Shown: in pieces, positions 24,851-31,002 of the stretch
How positions within the stretch are numbered: the stretch's first letter is position 1
How the letters are laid out: every line of letters begins with the position of its first letter
Assembly: GCF_905207245.1 (NCBI RefSeq)
Contig: NZ_CAJLKP010000069.1
Location: 1 to 32,260 of the forward strand
Origin: an uncultured Bacteroides sp.
Lineage (GTDB): Bacteria; Bacteroidota; Bacteroidia; Bacteroidales; Bacteroidaceae
Reading direction: 5' to 3'
Length of the DNA stretch: 32,260 nt
The notes under the pieces: model-generated
The model's input: only the letters and a program-made list of their open reading frames with translations
What the model was told of the DNA's origin: nothing
Databases searched by the model: none
Program-made: the position numbers and the translations under genes

Positions 24851-25363
24851 ATGGAGATAATCGGAAAGATTGCTGTCAAAAGAAATAAAAAGGAAATCGC
24901 GAAGAAGACATGGCTTACAATTGGGCTGGTTGCGTTTGCTCTTACAATGATATGTGAAGTGCTCTTGGGCAACTTTGCTTTTTTGGCTCTAATTGTTCCT
25001 TGCCTATATTTGCTCAATCTAAGAAATAAAATGGGCAAAAGTATTCTATATAAGGATGTGGTTATTCGCATTGATAGATATGATGGCGAAAATGTAGTTG
25101 AAATATTAAACTGTGAATATCGTGATAGGGTACTGTATTCTGCTCGATTTAGTCTACAGGAAAATAGTGAAATTTGTGTATCCTATTTCGTTTCAGATGA
25201 ACGAATTTCTATTGCTTGCATTGCAAGAAAAGTACTATTTTTGGGAAACACAATTATTCCTATCTTTGAACATCAGCCTTATGCTATTCAGTTTTATGTA
25301 TCCGCAGATGACGTTAAAAAAATTGTTGAAAAACTACAATGTACCCTTGTTGTAAAGAGGTAA
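24851..25363 (+). CDS. Small two-TM membrane protein, last gene of the locus
   Basis: A 170-residue protein. A basic start (KIAVKRNKKEIAKK) is followed by a hydrophobic hairpin (about 24-60) and a C-terminal beta-rich domain (VVIRIDRYDGENVVEILNCEYRD...). Its layout parallels the protein at 22199, but the sequence is too diverged to call a paralogue by eye. ATG 24851 has AAGGAG upstream; the frame also extends to 24776 without a good start. Function unknown. Confidence 0.7.
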   Translation: MEIIGKIAVKRNKKEIAKKTWLTIGLVAFALTMICEVLLGNFAFLALIVPCLYLLNLRNKMGKSILYKDVVIRIDRYDGENVVEILNCEYRDRVLYSARFSLQENSEICVSYFVSDERISIACIARKVLFLGNTIIPIFEHQPYAIQFYVSADDVKKIVEKLQCTLVVKR

Positions 25364-25546
25364 AATAATACTGATAAAAATAGTCGGAAATTATATCACG
25401 AAAGTTGATTTTAATAATGTGGAGGCTAATCATTTAGCTCTGTAAGCAATAATCGGAAAAACTGTAACATAATCATTCTTAATCCACTATTTTCAGATTT
25501 TGTTTCATGTGGTATATGCGTAAGCGTCAAATTTTGCTAACTTCCT

Positions 25547-26329
25547 TCATAGATAGCCTTTTGTCTTAATTTGAAGTATCCTGATATATTCTTCGTAGTA
25601 AACGACCAGCGGAATCGGATAGATACCAGAAAGAACATCTGTGAGTATCGATATTTTATTTTCTGGTATTTTCGAAAAGCGGTGCATCGTCTGCATAAAC
25701 CCCGGTCGAAAGTCGTTTATATTGGCGTTCAGGCGTTCGGCTACGCTTTGCAAGCATAACTCTGCATCGTTTTCAAAGGGATACTGTGAGAACTGTTGGA
25801 GCATCTTCCTCAGTTGCTCTGTCCCTGCTTCGCTGTCATACAGACTCAGTTTGATGATGAAGTCTGTCACATCGAATGCTTCATCCCAATCATAGGCGAA
25901 AACGCCCTTTGACGGAGAATACGCAAACTGCGGGGTATCCGAAATCCGGCAGAACATAGCATATAGAGCCATACTGTCCAGATATTGTTGGAGCAATACC
26001 GGAGACGCCTTTACCTTGTCATAATCGACCGGCGAAAAATCCTCGATCCATTCGATGCCCACGATAAATGGGTGCATCGGGAACAACCGTCTGGTTTCAC
26101 CGGCCTTGCTCATAAGATAAGCTCTCGGCGTAAACACACCACACAGGTCGGCAAACCTGCTAACCATAAACGCATTGCAGGCTGACTGTATGTTTTCGTG
26201 CTTGATAAGCAGCTTTGGCCTGCCTGCTTTTTTCGGTGTGGCAATATATTTACATATTCCGCCGAAACCTTCGTGCTGCAATATTCGATAATCATAATCG
26301 GTAGTATTGAGAGTATAAGTTTCCATATA
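25547..26329 (-). CDS. Hypothetical protein, possible HipA/PI4K-like kinase fold
   Basis: This 260-residue protein is the last gene of the minus-strand operon. ATG 26329 has GGAGAA 5-6 bases upstream; an in-frame start at 26383 overlaps the upstream gene and is less likely. I do not recognise the family for certain. KLLIKHEN (Lys42) near the N-terminus, helical ADLCGVFTPRAYLM, and later FAYDWDEAF (146-151) resemble the ATP-binding Lys and metal-binding Asp arrangement of HipA-like kinases. No activity is claimed. It lies 22 bases after the nuclease gene. Confidence 0.6.
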   Translation of the reverse strand, partial: YMETYTLNTTDYDYRILQHEGFGGICKYIATPKKAGRPKLLIKHENIQSACNAFMVSRFADLCGVFTPRAYLMSKAGETRRLFPMHPFIVGIEWIEDFSPVDYDKVKASPVLLQQYLDSMALYAMFCRISDTPQFAYSPSKGVFAYDWDEAFDVTDFIIKLSLYDSEAGTEQLRKMLQQFSQYPFENDAELCLQSVAERLNANINDFRPGFMQTMHRFSKIPENKISILTDVLSGIYPIPLVVYYEEYIRILQIKTKGYL

Positions 26330-26351
26330 GGTTCTCCAGTGCCTCAAATAC

Positions 26352-27359
26352 TTATTTCTTGATACGCTTTTGAATATCCTCAATAGACGGTAGCTGCTTG
26401 CTCAAATTCTCCGGCAGGCTGCTTGTAATCTTGTATTCGCTGACGCCGATGGGCTTGGACATATCCTTCAAAGCGTATTCGGCAACGAGGTCGTTCTTGC
26501 TCTTACAAAGCAGCAGTCCGATAGAGGGGTTATCCTCCGGGTGCTTGATGATGCCGTCTACCGCAGACAGATAGAAATTGAGTTGTCCTGCGTACTCCGG
26601 CTTAAACTCACCGGTTTTTAGCTCAATCACCACATAGCAGCGCAGATTTAGGTTGTAAAACAGAAGATCAATATAGAAATCATCGCCTCCGACATTCAGA
26701 TGATACTGATTGCCGAGAAATGCAAAGCCGGTACCAAGCTCTAGAAGCAGCTTAGTGACATCTTTGACCAAAGCGTTTTCTATGTCACGTTCGAGCATAT
26801 CTTCGCTGAATGGGATAAAATCAAAGATGTACGGGTCTTTCATCGTCTGCACCGCCAACTCGCTCTGTGGCGAAGCAAGGCGGTGTTCAAAGTTTGATAC
26901 TTTCCCAGCAACGACCTGTCTCTCGTATAGCCTACTTTCAATCTGATGTATCAGGACATTCCTTGACCAGCCATTTTCAATCGTTTTGCTAAGATACCAG
27001 TTCCGAATTGTATTGTCCGAAAATTTATCCAGAAGAACCGTAGTATGACCCCATGGAATTTGTGCAACAGCCTGTTGCACAAATTTTTCATCAGGATATG
27101 TCGCTGCAAGCTTTGCCATGTATTTCAGGTTGCGTGCAGAATAGCCTGTGACATTTGGAAAGGACATATGGATGTCGGCAGCAAGATTCTCAATGAATTT
27201 ACTGCCCCATGTCTTATGCTCGTTGATAACCTGCCCAATATGGTAATAGAGCATAATTAGTTCCTGATTTACATGGAGCGTTGCCTTGTACTGTGCCTCA
27301 CGGATTTCGCCCTTAATATTTTCTACGATTTTAATGTAGTCGTTGTTGTTCATCAACAT
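26352..27359 (-). CDS. DUF1016/YhcG-family PDDEXK nuclease
   Basis: A 335-residue protein. The N-terminal helical DUF1016 domain (about 1-165) has LIMLYYHIGQVI and GYSARNLKYMAKLA, and the QIPWGH motif typical of the family. The C-terminal PDDEXK nuclease (about 185-320) has FYIDLLFYNLNLRCYVVIELK, giving the D-x(n)-E-x-K active site. GGAGGA lies 8 bases before ATG 27359. Family members are DNA nucleases linked to mobile elements and defence islands. It is the third gene of the XRE operon. Confidence 0.88.
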   Translation of the reverse strand: MLMNNNDYIKIVENIKGEIREAQYKATLHVNQELIMLYYHIGQVINEHKTWGSKFIENLAADIHMSFPNVTGYSARNLKYMAKLAATYPDEKFVQQAVAQIPWGHTTVLLDKFSDNTIRNWYLSKTIENGWSRNVLIHQIESRLYERQVVAGKVSNFEHRLASPQSELAVQTMKDPYIFDFIPFSEDMLERDIENALVKDVTKLLLELGTGFAFLGNQYHLNVGGDDFYIDLLFYNLNLRCYVVIELKTGEFKPEYAGQLNFYLSAVDGIIKHPEDNPSIGLLLCKSKNDLVAEYALKDMSKPIGVSEYKITSSLPENLSKQLPSIEDIQKRIKK

Positions 27360-27378
27360 TGTGGAGTCCTCCGCTCTC

Positions 27379-27894
27379 TTATTTTAAAAATCGGTTTTGA
27401 TATTCTTGACGCCGCAGTCGATAGCCTTGAGAGATCAGGGTATCCCCTTTGAGTGCAACAAGGTTGATGTCCGAGCATAGCGTCCGGGCAATCTGTTGCG
27501 TGTCATATCCTCTTTCGGCCAGTTCAAGGAAATCCTCATCCGGCAAGGAAATCTGAGCAGCGAACAGGTTGGCTTCATACTCCATCCGATTGTCCCGCAT
27601 ATTGAATATCTCAAATTCCTTGAAACCACCAGCCTTCGTAGCTTCATCTCTATGCAATGAGTCGTGCCCAATCTCGTGCAATAGGACAATGTTCTCCATA
27701 ACAGGATGCAGATCATTTTTAAGGAAGATGAAACGATTCCGCATCATCACCTTGTAGGCTCCTCGCTGTTCCTTGAAAGGGTAATATCTTACCTCTATTC
27801 CTAAATCCCGTGCTATTCGAAGAGGATCACGAGTCCCGCACTGAGCCACAATGGAGTTTGCTTTTTGTACGATTTCCGAAGTGCTTACATACAT
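27379..27894 (-). CDS. ImmA/IrrE-family metallopeptidase
   Basis: The zinc protease motif LLHEIGHD and a downstream EYEANLFAAQ glutamate ligand are both present, as in ImmA/IrrE peptidases that cleave XRE repressors to induce ICEs or stress responses. About 171 residues, the usual length. I chose ATG 27894 because GGGG lies about 8 bases upstream; GTG 27903 is in frame but overlaps that site. It sits between the XRE gene (66 bases upstream) and the nuclease gene (19 bases downstream). The likely target is the adjacent XRE repressor. Confidence 0.9.
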   Translation of the reverse strand: MYVSTSEIVQKANSIVAQCGTRDPLRIARDLGIEVRYYPFKEQRGAYKVMMRNRFIFLKNDLHPVMENIVLLHEIGHDSLHRDEATKAGGFKEFEIFNMRDNRMEYEANLFAAQISLPDEDFLELAERGYDTQQIARTLCSDINLVALKGDTLISQGYRLRRQEYQNRFLK

Positions 27895-27960
27895 CGGCTC
27901 CACCCCTTTTTGTTCTTCCTGAGTATCATTCTATCACGGAATGTGTCCCTTAATCGGGAC

Positions 27961-28377
27961 TCAATCGGCATTTTCTTTAGAACGATACTTTTTCGGGGTG
28001 TATTTCTGATTCTTTTTCTTGGCGATCCAATAGGCTTCCTGAATAGCCTGCATCATCACATCCATATCTTCCTGAGCCATCTCGCCACCGGCAAAAAGGC
28101 CGGTTACTTCCTCGGTGAGCTGCTGCGCCTGCTTTGCGCCTCTGGAACCGTACTGCGCTGCCGCTTGCGTCACAAACAAATCAGCAGACCCCATAAGCTC
28201 TCCGACAGGAACTTCAAGTGCTGCGGCCAGCTTTTCTGCCGCATCGTAACGGGGACGGGAAACACCTCCCTCATACTTTTGAATCATACGAGTAGAGATT
28301 CCGGAATGCTCTGCGAGCTGCGCCTGTGTCAGTCCTTTACTTTCCCGGAAATGCTTGAGCCTTTCACTGAATTTCAT
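27961..28377 (-). CDS. XRE-family repressor
   Basis: A 138-residue protein. The N-terminal HTH (about 5-60) reads FSERLKHFRESKGLTQAQLAEHSGISTRMIQKYEGGVSRP, a classic Cro/CI fold. A helical C-terminal part ends in a basic tail (KKKNQKYTPKKYRSK). ATG 28377 has AAGGGG 7 bases upstream; an in-frame start at 28419 is unlikely. The promoter region upstream holds three matching palindromes, so autoregulation is likely, with ImmA/IrrE as the antirepressor. Confidence 0.9.
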   Translation of the reverse strand: MKFSERLKHFRESKGLTQAQLAEHSGISTRMIQKYEGGVSRPRYDAAEKLAAALEVPVGELMGSADLFVTQAAAQYGSRGAKQAQQLTEEVTGLFAGGEMAQEDMDVMMQAIQEAYWIAKKKNQKYTPKKYRSKENAD

Positions 28378-28442
28378 ATCCATACCCCTTCTGATGATTT
28401 TTGATATTTTCTCGAACACGAACTTTTATTCGCTGCTCTCTG

Positions 28443-28471
28443 TTGACACGAATATCAGTTCGTGTTATACT
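28443..28471 (+). promoter_or_regulatory. Sigma-A promoter toward the zinc-ribbon gene, operator in spacer
   Basis: TTGACA (28443-28448), a 17-base spacer and TATACT (28466-28471) make a near-consensus promoter facing right. The first ACGAA-N6-TTCGT operator fills the spacer, so a bound repressor would block RNA polymerase. Confidence 0.75.
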
Positions 28472-28532
28472 TTATCCACGACACGAATCCGAGTTCGTAG
28501 TATTATAATACACCGCGAATTAAAGTTCGTCA
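28446..28532. promoter_or_regulatory. Three copies of an ACGAA-N6-TTCGT operator
   Basis: Palindromes lie at 28446-28465 (ACACGAA/TTCGTGT), 28481-28500 (ACACGAA/TTCGTAG) and 28515-28530 (GCGAA/TTCGT). Their centres are 35 and 32 bases apart, close to three helical turns. A further half-site, ACGAAC, occurs near 28420. The sites cover both divergent promoters. The adjacent XRE protein is the obvious binder. Confidence 0.8.
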
Positions 28533-28533
28533 A
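28505..28533 (-). promoter_or_regulatory. Promoter of the XRE-ImmA-nuclease operon
   Basis: On the minus strand, TTGACG (28533-28528) and TATTAT (28510-28505) are separated by 17 bases. The third operator copy overlaps the -35 box and spacer. This would drive the XRE gene, whose ATG is at 28377. Confidence 0.6.
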
Positions 28534-28592
28534 GCGTTTCGTAGAAATTTCTGCGTTGGAAGTAAAAAAAAGGAACTTGATGAGGTGATGAG

Positions 28593-28790
28593 ATGACAAA
28601 TGATAATTGGACACCGATCTCGATGTATTGCTCCAATTGCGGGCAATTACAGTATGGTTTTCGGAATGAGGAAGGCAAGATCAAATATGAATGTCCCAAG
28701 TGCGGGACAGTAGCTGTTCGAGTGCAAAAAGGACGCAGGCACGATAAGATTGACCTTTATGCCCCAGCGGATCAAGTCCGATACGGCTAA
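28593..28790 (+). CDS. Small zinc-ribbon protein
   Basis: A 65-residue protein with two CxxC pairs (YCSNC and ECPKC) about 20 residues apart, forming a single zinc ribbon. It ends with a basic stretch (VQKGRRHDK). GAGGTG precedes ATG 28593. It is expressed from the promoter divergent to the XRE gene and is therefore in the ICE regulatory region. Similar small Cys-rich proteins occur in conjugative elements; function unknown. Confidence 0.75.
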   Translation: MTNDNWTPISMYCSNCGQLQYGFRNEEGKIKYECPKCGTVAVRVQKGRRHDKIDLYAPADQVRYG

Positions 28791-28918
28791 TACCAAAAAA
28801 CTGAATACGGCAAAACGACGAAATGGTTGAGATGAAATAGGCTACGTAATTCCATCTTCAGGTCACTTGCTTTGAACACTTCGGTTGGTTAAACCAAACT
28901 TGCATATGCAGACATGAG

Positions 28919-28980
28919 AGGCCACCGACAAGACAGTAAGCCACAGGCTTAGTCTGTAGGGCCGGTGGCTTCTTTTTTTC
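28919..28980 (+). terminator. Rho-independent terminator
   Basis: GGCCACCG near 28920 pairs with CGGTGGC near 28964-28970, followed by TTCTTTTTTT. The loop is long, with internal pairing possible (ACAGGCTTAGTCTGT). It ends the zinc-ribbon transcript. Confidence 0.65.
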
Positions 28981-29000
28981 GGCAAGAACAACCGAACACA

Positions 29001-29042
29001 AGGGCTTCCGGCAGAGAAATCTCTGAAAGGAAGCCCTTTTTA
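29001..29042 (+). terminator. Second terminator-like hairpin
   Basis: AAGGGCTTCC and GGAAGCCCTT form a 10-base-pair stem, with GCAGAGA/TCTCTG inner pairing, followed by TTTA. It is a typical intrinsic terminator shape. Confidence 0.65.
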
Positions 29043-29079
29043 TGTTATACGGCTGGCTCTGCTACATCGCTCAATACCC

Positions 29080-29133
29080 GTGATCTCCGAATTTTTGACT
29101 TTCACCCAAATTCAAAAATTCAAAGGAGATCAC
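29080..29133. repeat. 54-base inverted repeat at the integrase break
   Basis: GTGATCTCC (29080-29088) pairs with GGAGATCAC (29125-29133), and GAATTTTTGA (29089-29098) pairs with TCAAAAATTC (29112-29121). An AAA bulge and a 13-base loop complete the structure. It lies directly before the point where integrase coding sequence begins. Confidence 0.7.
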
Positions 29134-29140
29134 ATAATGA

Positions 29141-29602
29141 TCAAATTACAAAGAGCTGTTTGGAGATGAATTTATTGACTACAACCTTGTATTCTGTAAT
29201 CCCAACGGCAGACCAATGGAAGGTTCTGTAATCAACCGTGGGCTATCAAAACTGATTAAAGGCAACGACTTGCCTCCTGTGGTCTTTCACAGTCTTAGAC
29301 ACTCCAGTATCACCTATAAGCTGAAACTCAACGGCGGCGATATGAAGTCCGTTCAGGGCGACTCCGGACACGCTCAGGTAAAGATGGTAGCCGATGTTTA
29401 CTCTCACATCTTGGACGATGACAGACGACTAAACGCTCAAAGGTTTGAGGAGGCTTTCTACAAGCCGCAGACCAAGGAGCTTGAGCAGCAGGAACCAGTC
29501 GATATACCTTCAGCCTCCGATAGTAATCTGATTGCCCAGTTGCTTGCAAATCCGCAACTATGTGCGATGCTCAAAGATGCACTTCTGAAATCCGAAACAT
29601 AA
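29141..29602 (+). pseudogene. 3' half of a tyrosine integrase
   Basis: In-frame integrase sequence starts just after a TGA at 29138 (YKELFGDEFIDYNLVFCNPNGRP...) and runs to the natural stop at 29602. It keeps FHSLRHSS (HxxR), DSGHAQ and the Tyr nucleophile in DVYSHI, but lacks the N-terminal arm-binding and core-binding domains and the first catalytic Arg. About 150 residues remain of an expected 350-400. An internal ATG at 29216 is not a real start. It probably belonged to the ICE itself, since its 3' end faces the tRNA attachment site 300 bases away. Confidence 0.8.
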
Positions 29603-29607
29603 ATACC

Positions 29608-29639
29608 AAGCGGTACGAGTTGAAGAATTCGTGCCGCTT
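29608..29639 (+). terminator. Terminator of the integrase remnant
   Basis: AAGCGGTACGA pairs with TCGTGCCGCTT (one T-G pair), followed by ATTTCTTTA. It lies just after the integrase stop codon. Confidence 0.75.
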
Positions 29640-29774
29640 ATTTCTTTATGCCTATTGAAACGCAGAATAATGACGAGTATAATACCCATATCACTATCAG
29701 TAACAGCGAGTAAAGGTCGATATGATTATAGACCGGTTTTGACATCCTGTCGCCACCCGTCTTGAGTCCTCTCT

Positions 29775-29820
29775 GCTAATTTCACGCTAATTCTAGAGTC
29801 TAAAATGCCCGATAATTAGC
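29775..29820. repeat. GCTAATT boxes, possible recombinase arm or Xis sites
   Basis: GCTAATT occurs at 29775-29781 and 29786-29792 (an 11-base step, one helical turn) and in inverse orientation (AATTAGC) at 29814-29820. They lie between the integrase end and the attachment site, where arm-type or excisionase sites are expected. The assignment is inferred. Confidence 0.4.
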
Positions 29821-29922
29821 GATAACACAGAGATACATTTGAATGGATATAGTTCTGAAAAGCCTTGAAAATAGGGACTTATCAGTAACAGTTAGACCCA
29901 TTCTTGCAGCCCACGGGCTGAA

Positions 29923-29967
29923 CTCCTAAGCGGTAGGCCACCAGTTAGAGTCTGGTCGGGGGTACCA
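29923..29967 (+). other. ICE right attachment site on the 3' half of tRNA-Arg(CCT)
   Basis: The sequence reads as a tRNA from the anticodon loop onward: CTCCTAA loop (anticodon CCT), stem GCGGT, variable AGGCC, T-stem ACCAG/CTGGT with a 7-base loop, acceptor strand CGGGGGT, discriminator A and CCA. The matching 5' half is absent: the bases before the loop do not pair with GCGGT, and no ACCCCCG lies upstream. The T-loop is TTAGAGT, with the near-universal C56 replaced by A, fitting a dead fragment. An intact tRNA is expected at the other ICE end, outside the window. Confidence 0.75.
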
Positions 29968-29969
29968 GT

Positions 29970-29999
29970 GAGCCGCAGAACCGTCGAGTTTTGCGGCTC
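29970..29999 (+). terminator. Original terminator of the disrupted tRNA gene
   Basis: GAGCCGCA (29970-29977) pairs with TGCGGCTC (29992-29999), followed by TTTGT. It starts three bases after the tRNA CCA and marks the switch to chromosomal sequence. Confidence 0.75.
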
Positions 30000-30041
30000 T
30001 TTGTCTATCAGGCCAACACCACAACGAGAAAGGAATCCGTT

Positions 30042-30893
30042 ATGAAACATCCCCCCAAGCCGCCCCGTCATAACCTCCGGGACCTGGGTCCCATCATCCG
30101 CCGTCAGCCGGCTGTGTTTGCCGTATATCTGGTGCTGCGTCTTATCGTTATCGGCACCCTGGTGTCCTCCATCATCCGGCAGGAGTATGAAAGCGCGTTT
30201 ATCTGCCTGCTGGTGCTGGTGCTGTTCATGCTGCCGTTTTTCATCCAGCAGAACTTCGGCATTGAGCTGCCCTCCACCCTGGAGATCATCATCCTGCTGT
30301 TCATCTTCGCGGCGGAAATTCTGGGTGAGCTGGGCTGCTATTTCATCACCTACCCCCACTGGGACTCCATGCTCCACACCACCACCGGCTTTCTCTGCGC
30401 CGCCACAGGCTTTGCTCTGATCGATATCCTCAACCGCAACAGCCGCATCAAATTCCAGCTGTCGCCGGTATATGTGGCCCTGGCCGCCTTCTGCTTTTCC
30501 ATGACCGTGGGCGTTCTGTGGGAGTTTTTCGAGTTTGGCATGGACCGGGTGTTCCACATGGACATGCAGAAGGACACCATTGTCCACTCCGTCACCTCTG
30601 TGATGCTGGACCCCACCAACAGCAACATCCCCGTCACCATCGACGATATCACCTCCGTGGCCGTCAACGGCCGGGACCTGGGCTTCGACGGGTATCTGGA
30701 CATTGGCCTGTACGACACCATGGCGGACCTATTCGTAAACTTCATCGGCGCCGTGGTGTTCAGCGCCATCGGATACTTTTATGTCAAGCACCGGGGCCGG
30801 GGAAAGATCGCACGGGCCTTTATCCCCACCATCGCCGGGGAGACTTCTCCGTCGCCGGAACCCCCGGAAGCGCCGGATGCTCCCCGGGAATAA
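30042..30893 (+). CDS. DUF2238/YjdF-like integral membrane protein
   Basis: A 283-residue protein with about six or seven hydrophobic helices and a Pro-rich cytosolic tail (PSPEPPEAPDAP). The core PHWDSMLHTTTGFLCAATGFALIDILN and later FAFSMTVGVLWEFFEF-like segments match the DUF2238/YjdF pattern, with conserved His, Asp and Glu facing the membrane. Function is unknown. Start ATG 30042 has GAAAGGA upstream; the frame continues to 29991 through the tRNA terminator and is not used. Codon use is GC-rich like the chromosome, unlike the ICE. It is the first gene after the ICE and is convergent with RNase J. Confidence 0.8.
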   Translation: MKHPPKPPRHNLRDLGPIIRRQPAVFAVYLVLRLIVIGTLVSSIIRQEYESAFICLLVLVLFMLPFFIQQNFGIELPSTLEIIILLFIFAAEILGELGCYFITYPHWDSMLHTTTGFLCAATGFALIDILNRNSRIKFQLSPVYVALAAFCFSMTVGVLWEFFEFGMDRVFHMDMQKDTIVHSVTSVMLDPTNSNIPVTIDDITSVAVNGRDLGFDGYLDIGLYDTMADLFVNFIGAVVFSAIGYFYVKHRGRGKIARAFIPTIAGETSPSPEPPEAPDAPRE

Positions 30894-30932
30894 ACCGCAT
30901 AGCAAAGTGGGAGGGGCAGAGCTCCCCCCAGC

Positions 30933-30968
30933 ACAAAACCCCCTCCGCAGCAGCGGAAGGGGTTTTGT
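30933..30968. terminator. Bidirectional terminator between convergent genes
   Basis: ACAAAACCCC-CTCCGC and GCGGAAG-GGGTTTTGT form a 16-base-pair stem around AGCA, with A-runs on one side and T-runs on the other. It can terminate both the membrane-protein gene and RNase J. Confidence 0.85.
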
Positions 30969-31002
30969 CATTATATTGCACTAAATACACATCATCTTGC
31001 GC

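Larger units (their letters stand above)
509..25546. mobile_element. Integrase-bearing island carrying a T7SS-like locus
   Basis: The left boundary is read directly: sortase coding sequence stops near base 508 and integrase sequence begins at about 509-517. The unit then contains the integrase, a TetR regulator and the uninterrupted plus-strand secretion locus up to 25363. The right boundary is not resolved. I placed it provisionally before the minus-strand operon because gene orientation and gene type change there. No clear direct repeat of the left junction and no sortase 3' half were found, so the right end may be deleted or lie further on. That the integrase moved this whole block is an inference from position. 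Confidence 0.45.
28791..29140. other. Intergenic stretch of ICE with two terminators and a long inverted repeat
   Basis: I find no convincing gene in these 350 bases. The stretch holds two hairpin terminators (about 28919-28980 and 29001-29042) and the 54-base hairpin at 29080-29133, which is listed separately. Sequence up to 28918 shows no clear structure. Confidence 0.5.
1..29967. mobile_element. Tn1549-like ICE remnant, right portion
   Basis: The left part in the window has a VirB4-like end and a sortase; the right part has an XRE/ImmA pair, a zinc-ribbon gene, an integrase 3' half and a tRNA-Arg 3' half. The left end lies outside the window. No relaxase, topoisomerase or complete integrase of the ICE is seen here, so it looks decayed or has had its middle replaced by the T7SS island. 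Confidence 0.55.
29603..30041. other. Non-coding right end of the ICE and tRNA remnant
   Basis: These 439 bases hold no gene. They contain the integrase terminator (29608-29639), repeated GCTAATT boxes (29775-29820), the 3' half of a tRNA-Arg gene (29923-29967), that tRNA's terminator (29970-29999) and the leader of the membrane-protein gene. Confidence 0.7.

Noticed and set aside
25364..25546. Short in-frame stretch ending at TAA near 25445 and possible right end of the island
   Set aside because: No start codon, no recognisable homology, and no convincing repeat of the left junction.
25575..25592. GATATATTC resembling the left junction GATATGTATTC
   Set aside because: Too short and AT-rich, lies inside a coding region, and is not followed by sortase sequence.
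28965..29231. 88-codon open frame over the terminators and hairpin
   Set aside because: Runs through two terminators and the inverted repeat, has no RBS or domain, and ends inside the integrase fragment in another frame.
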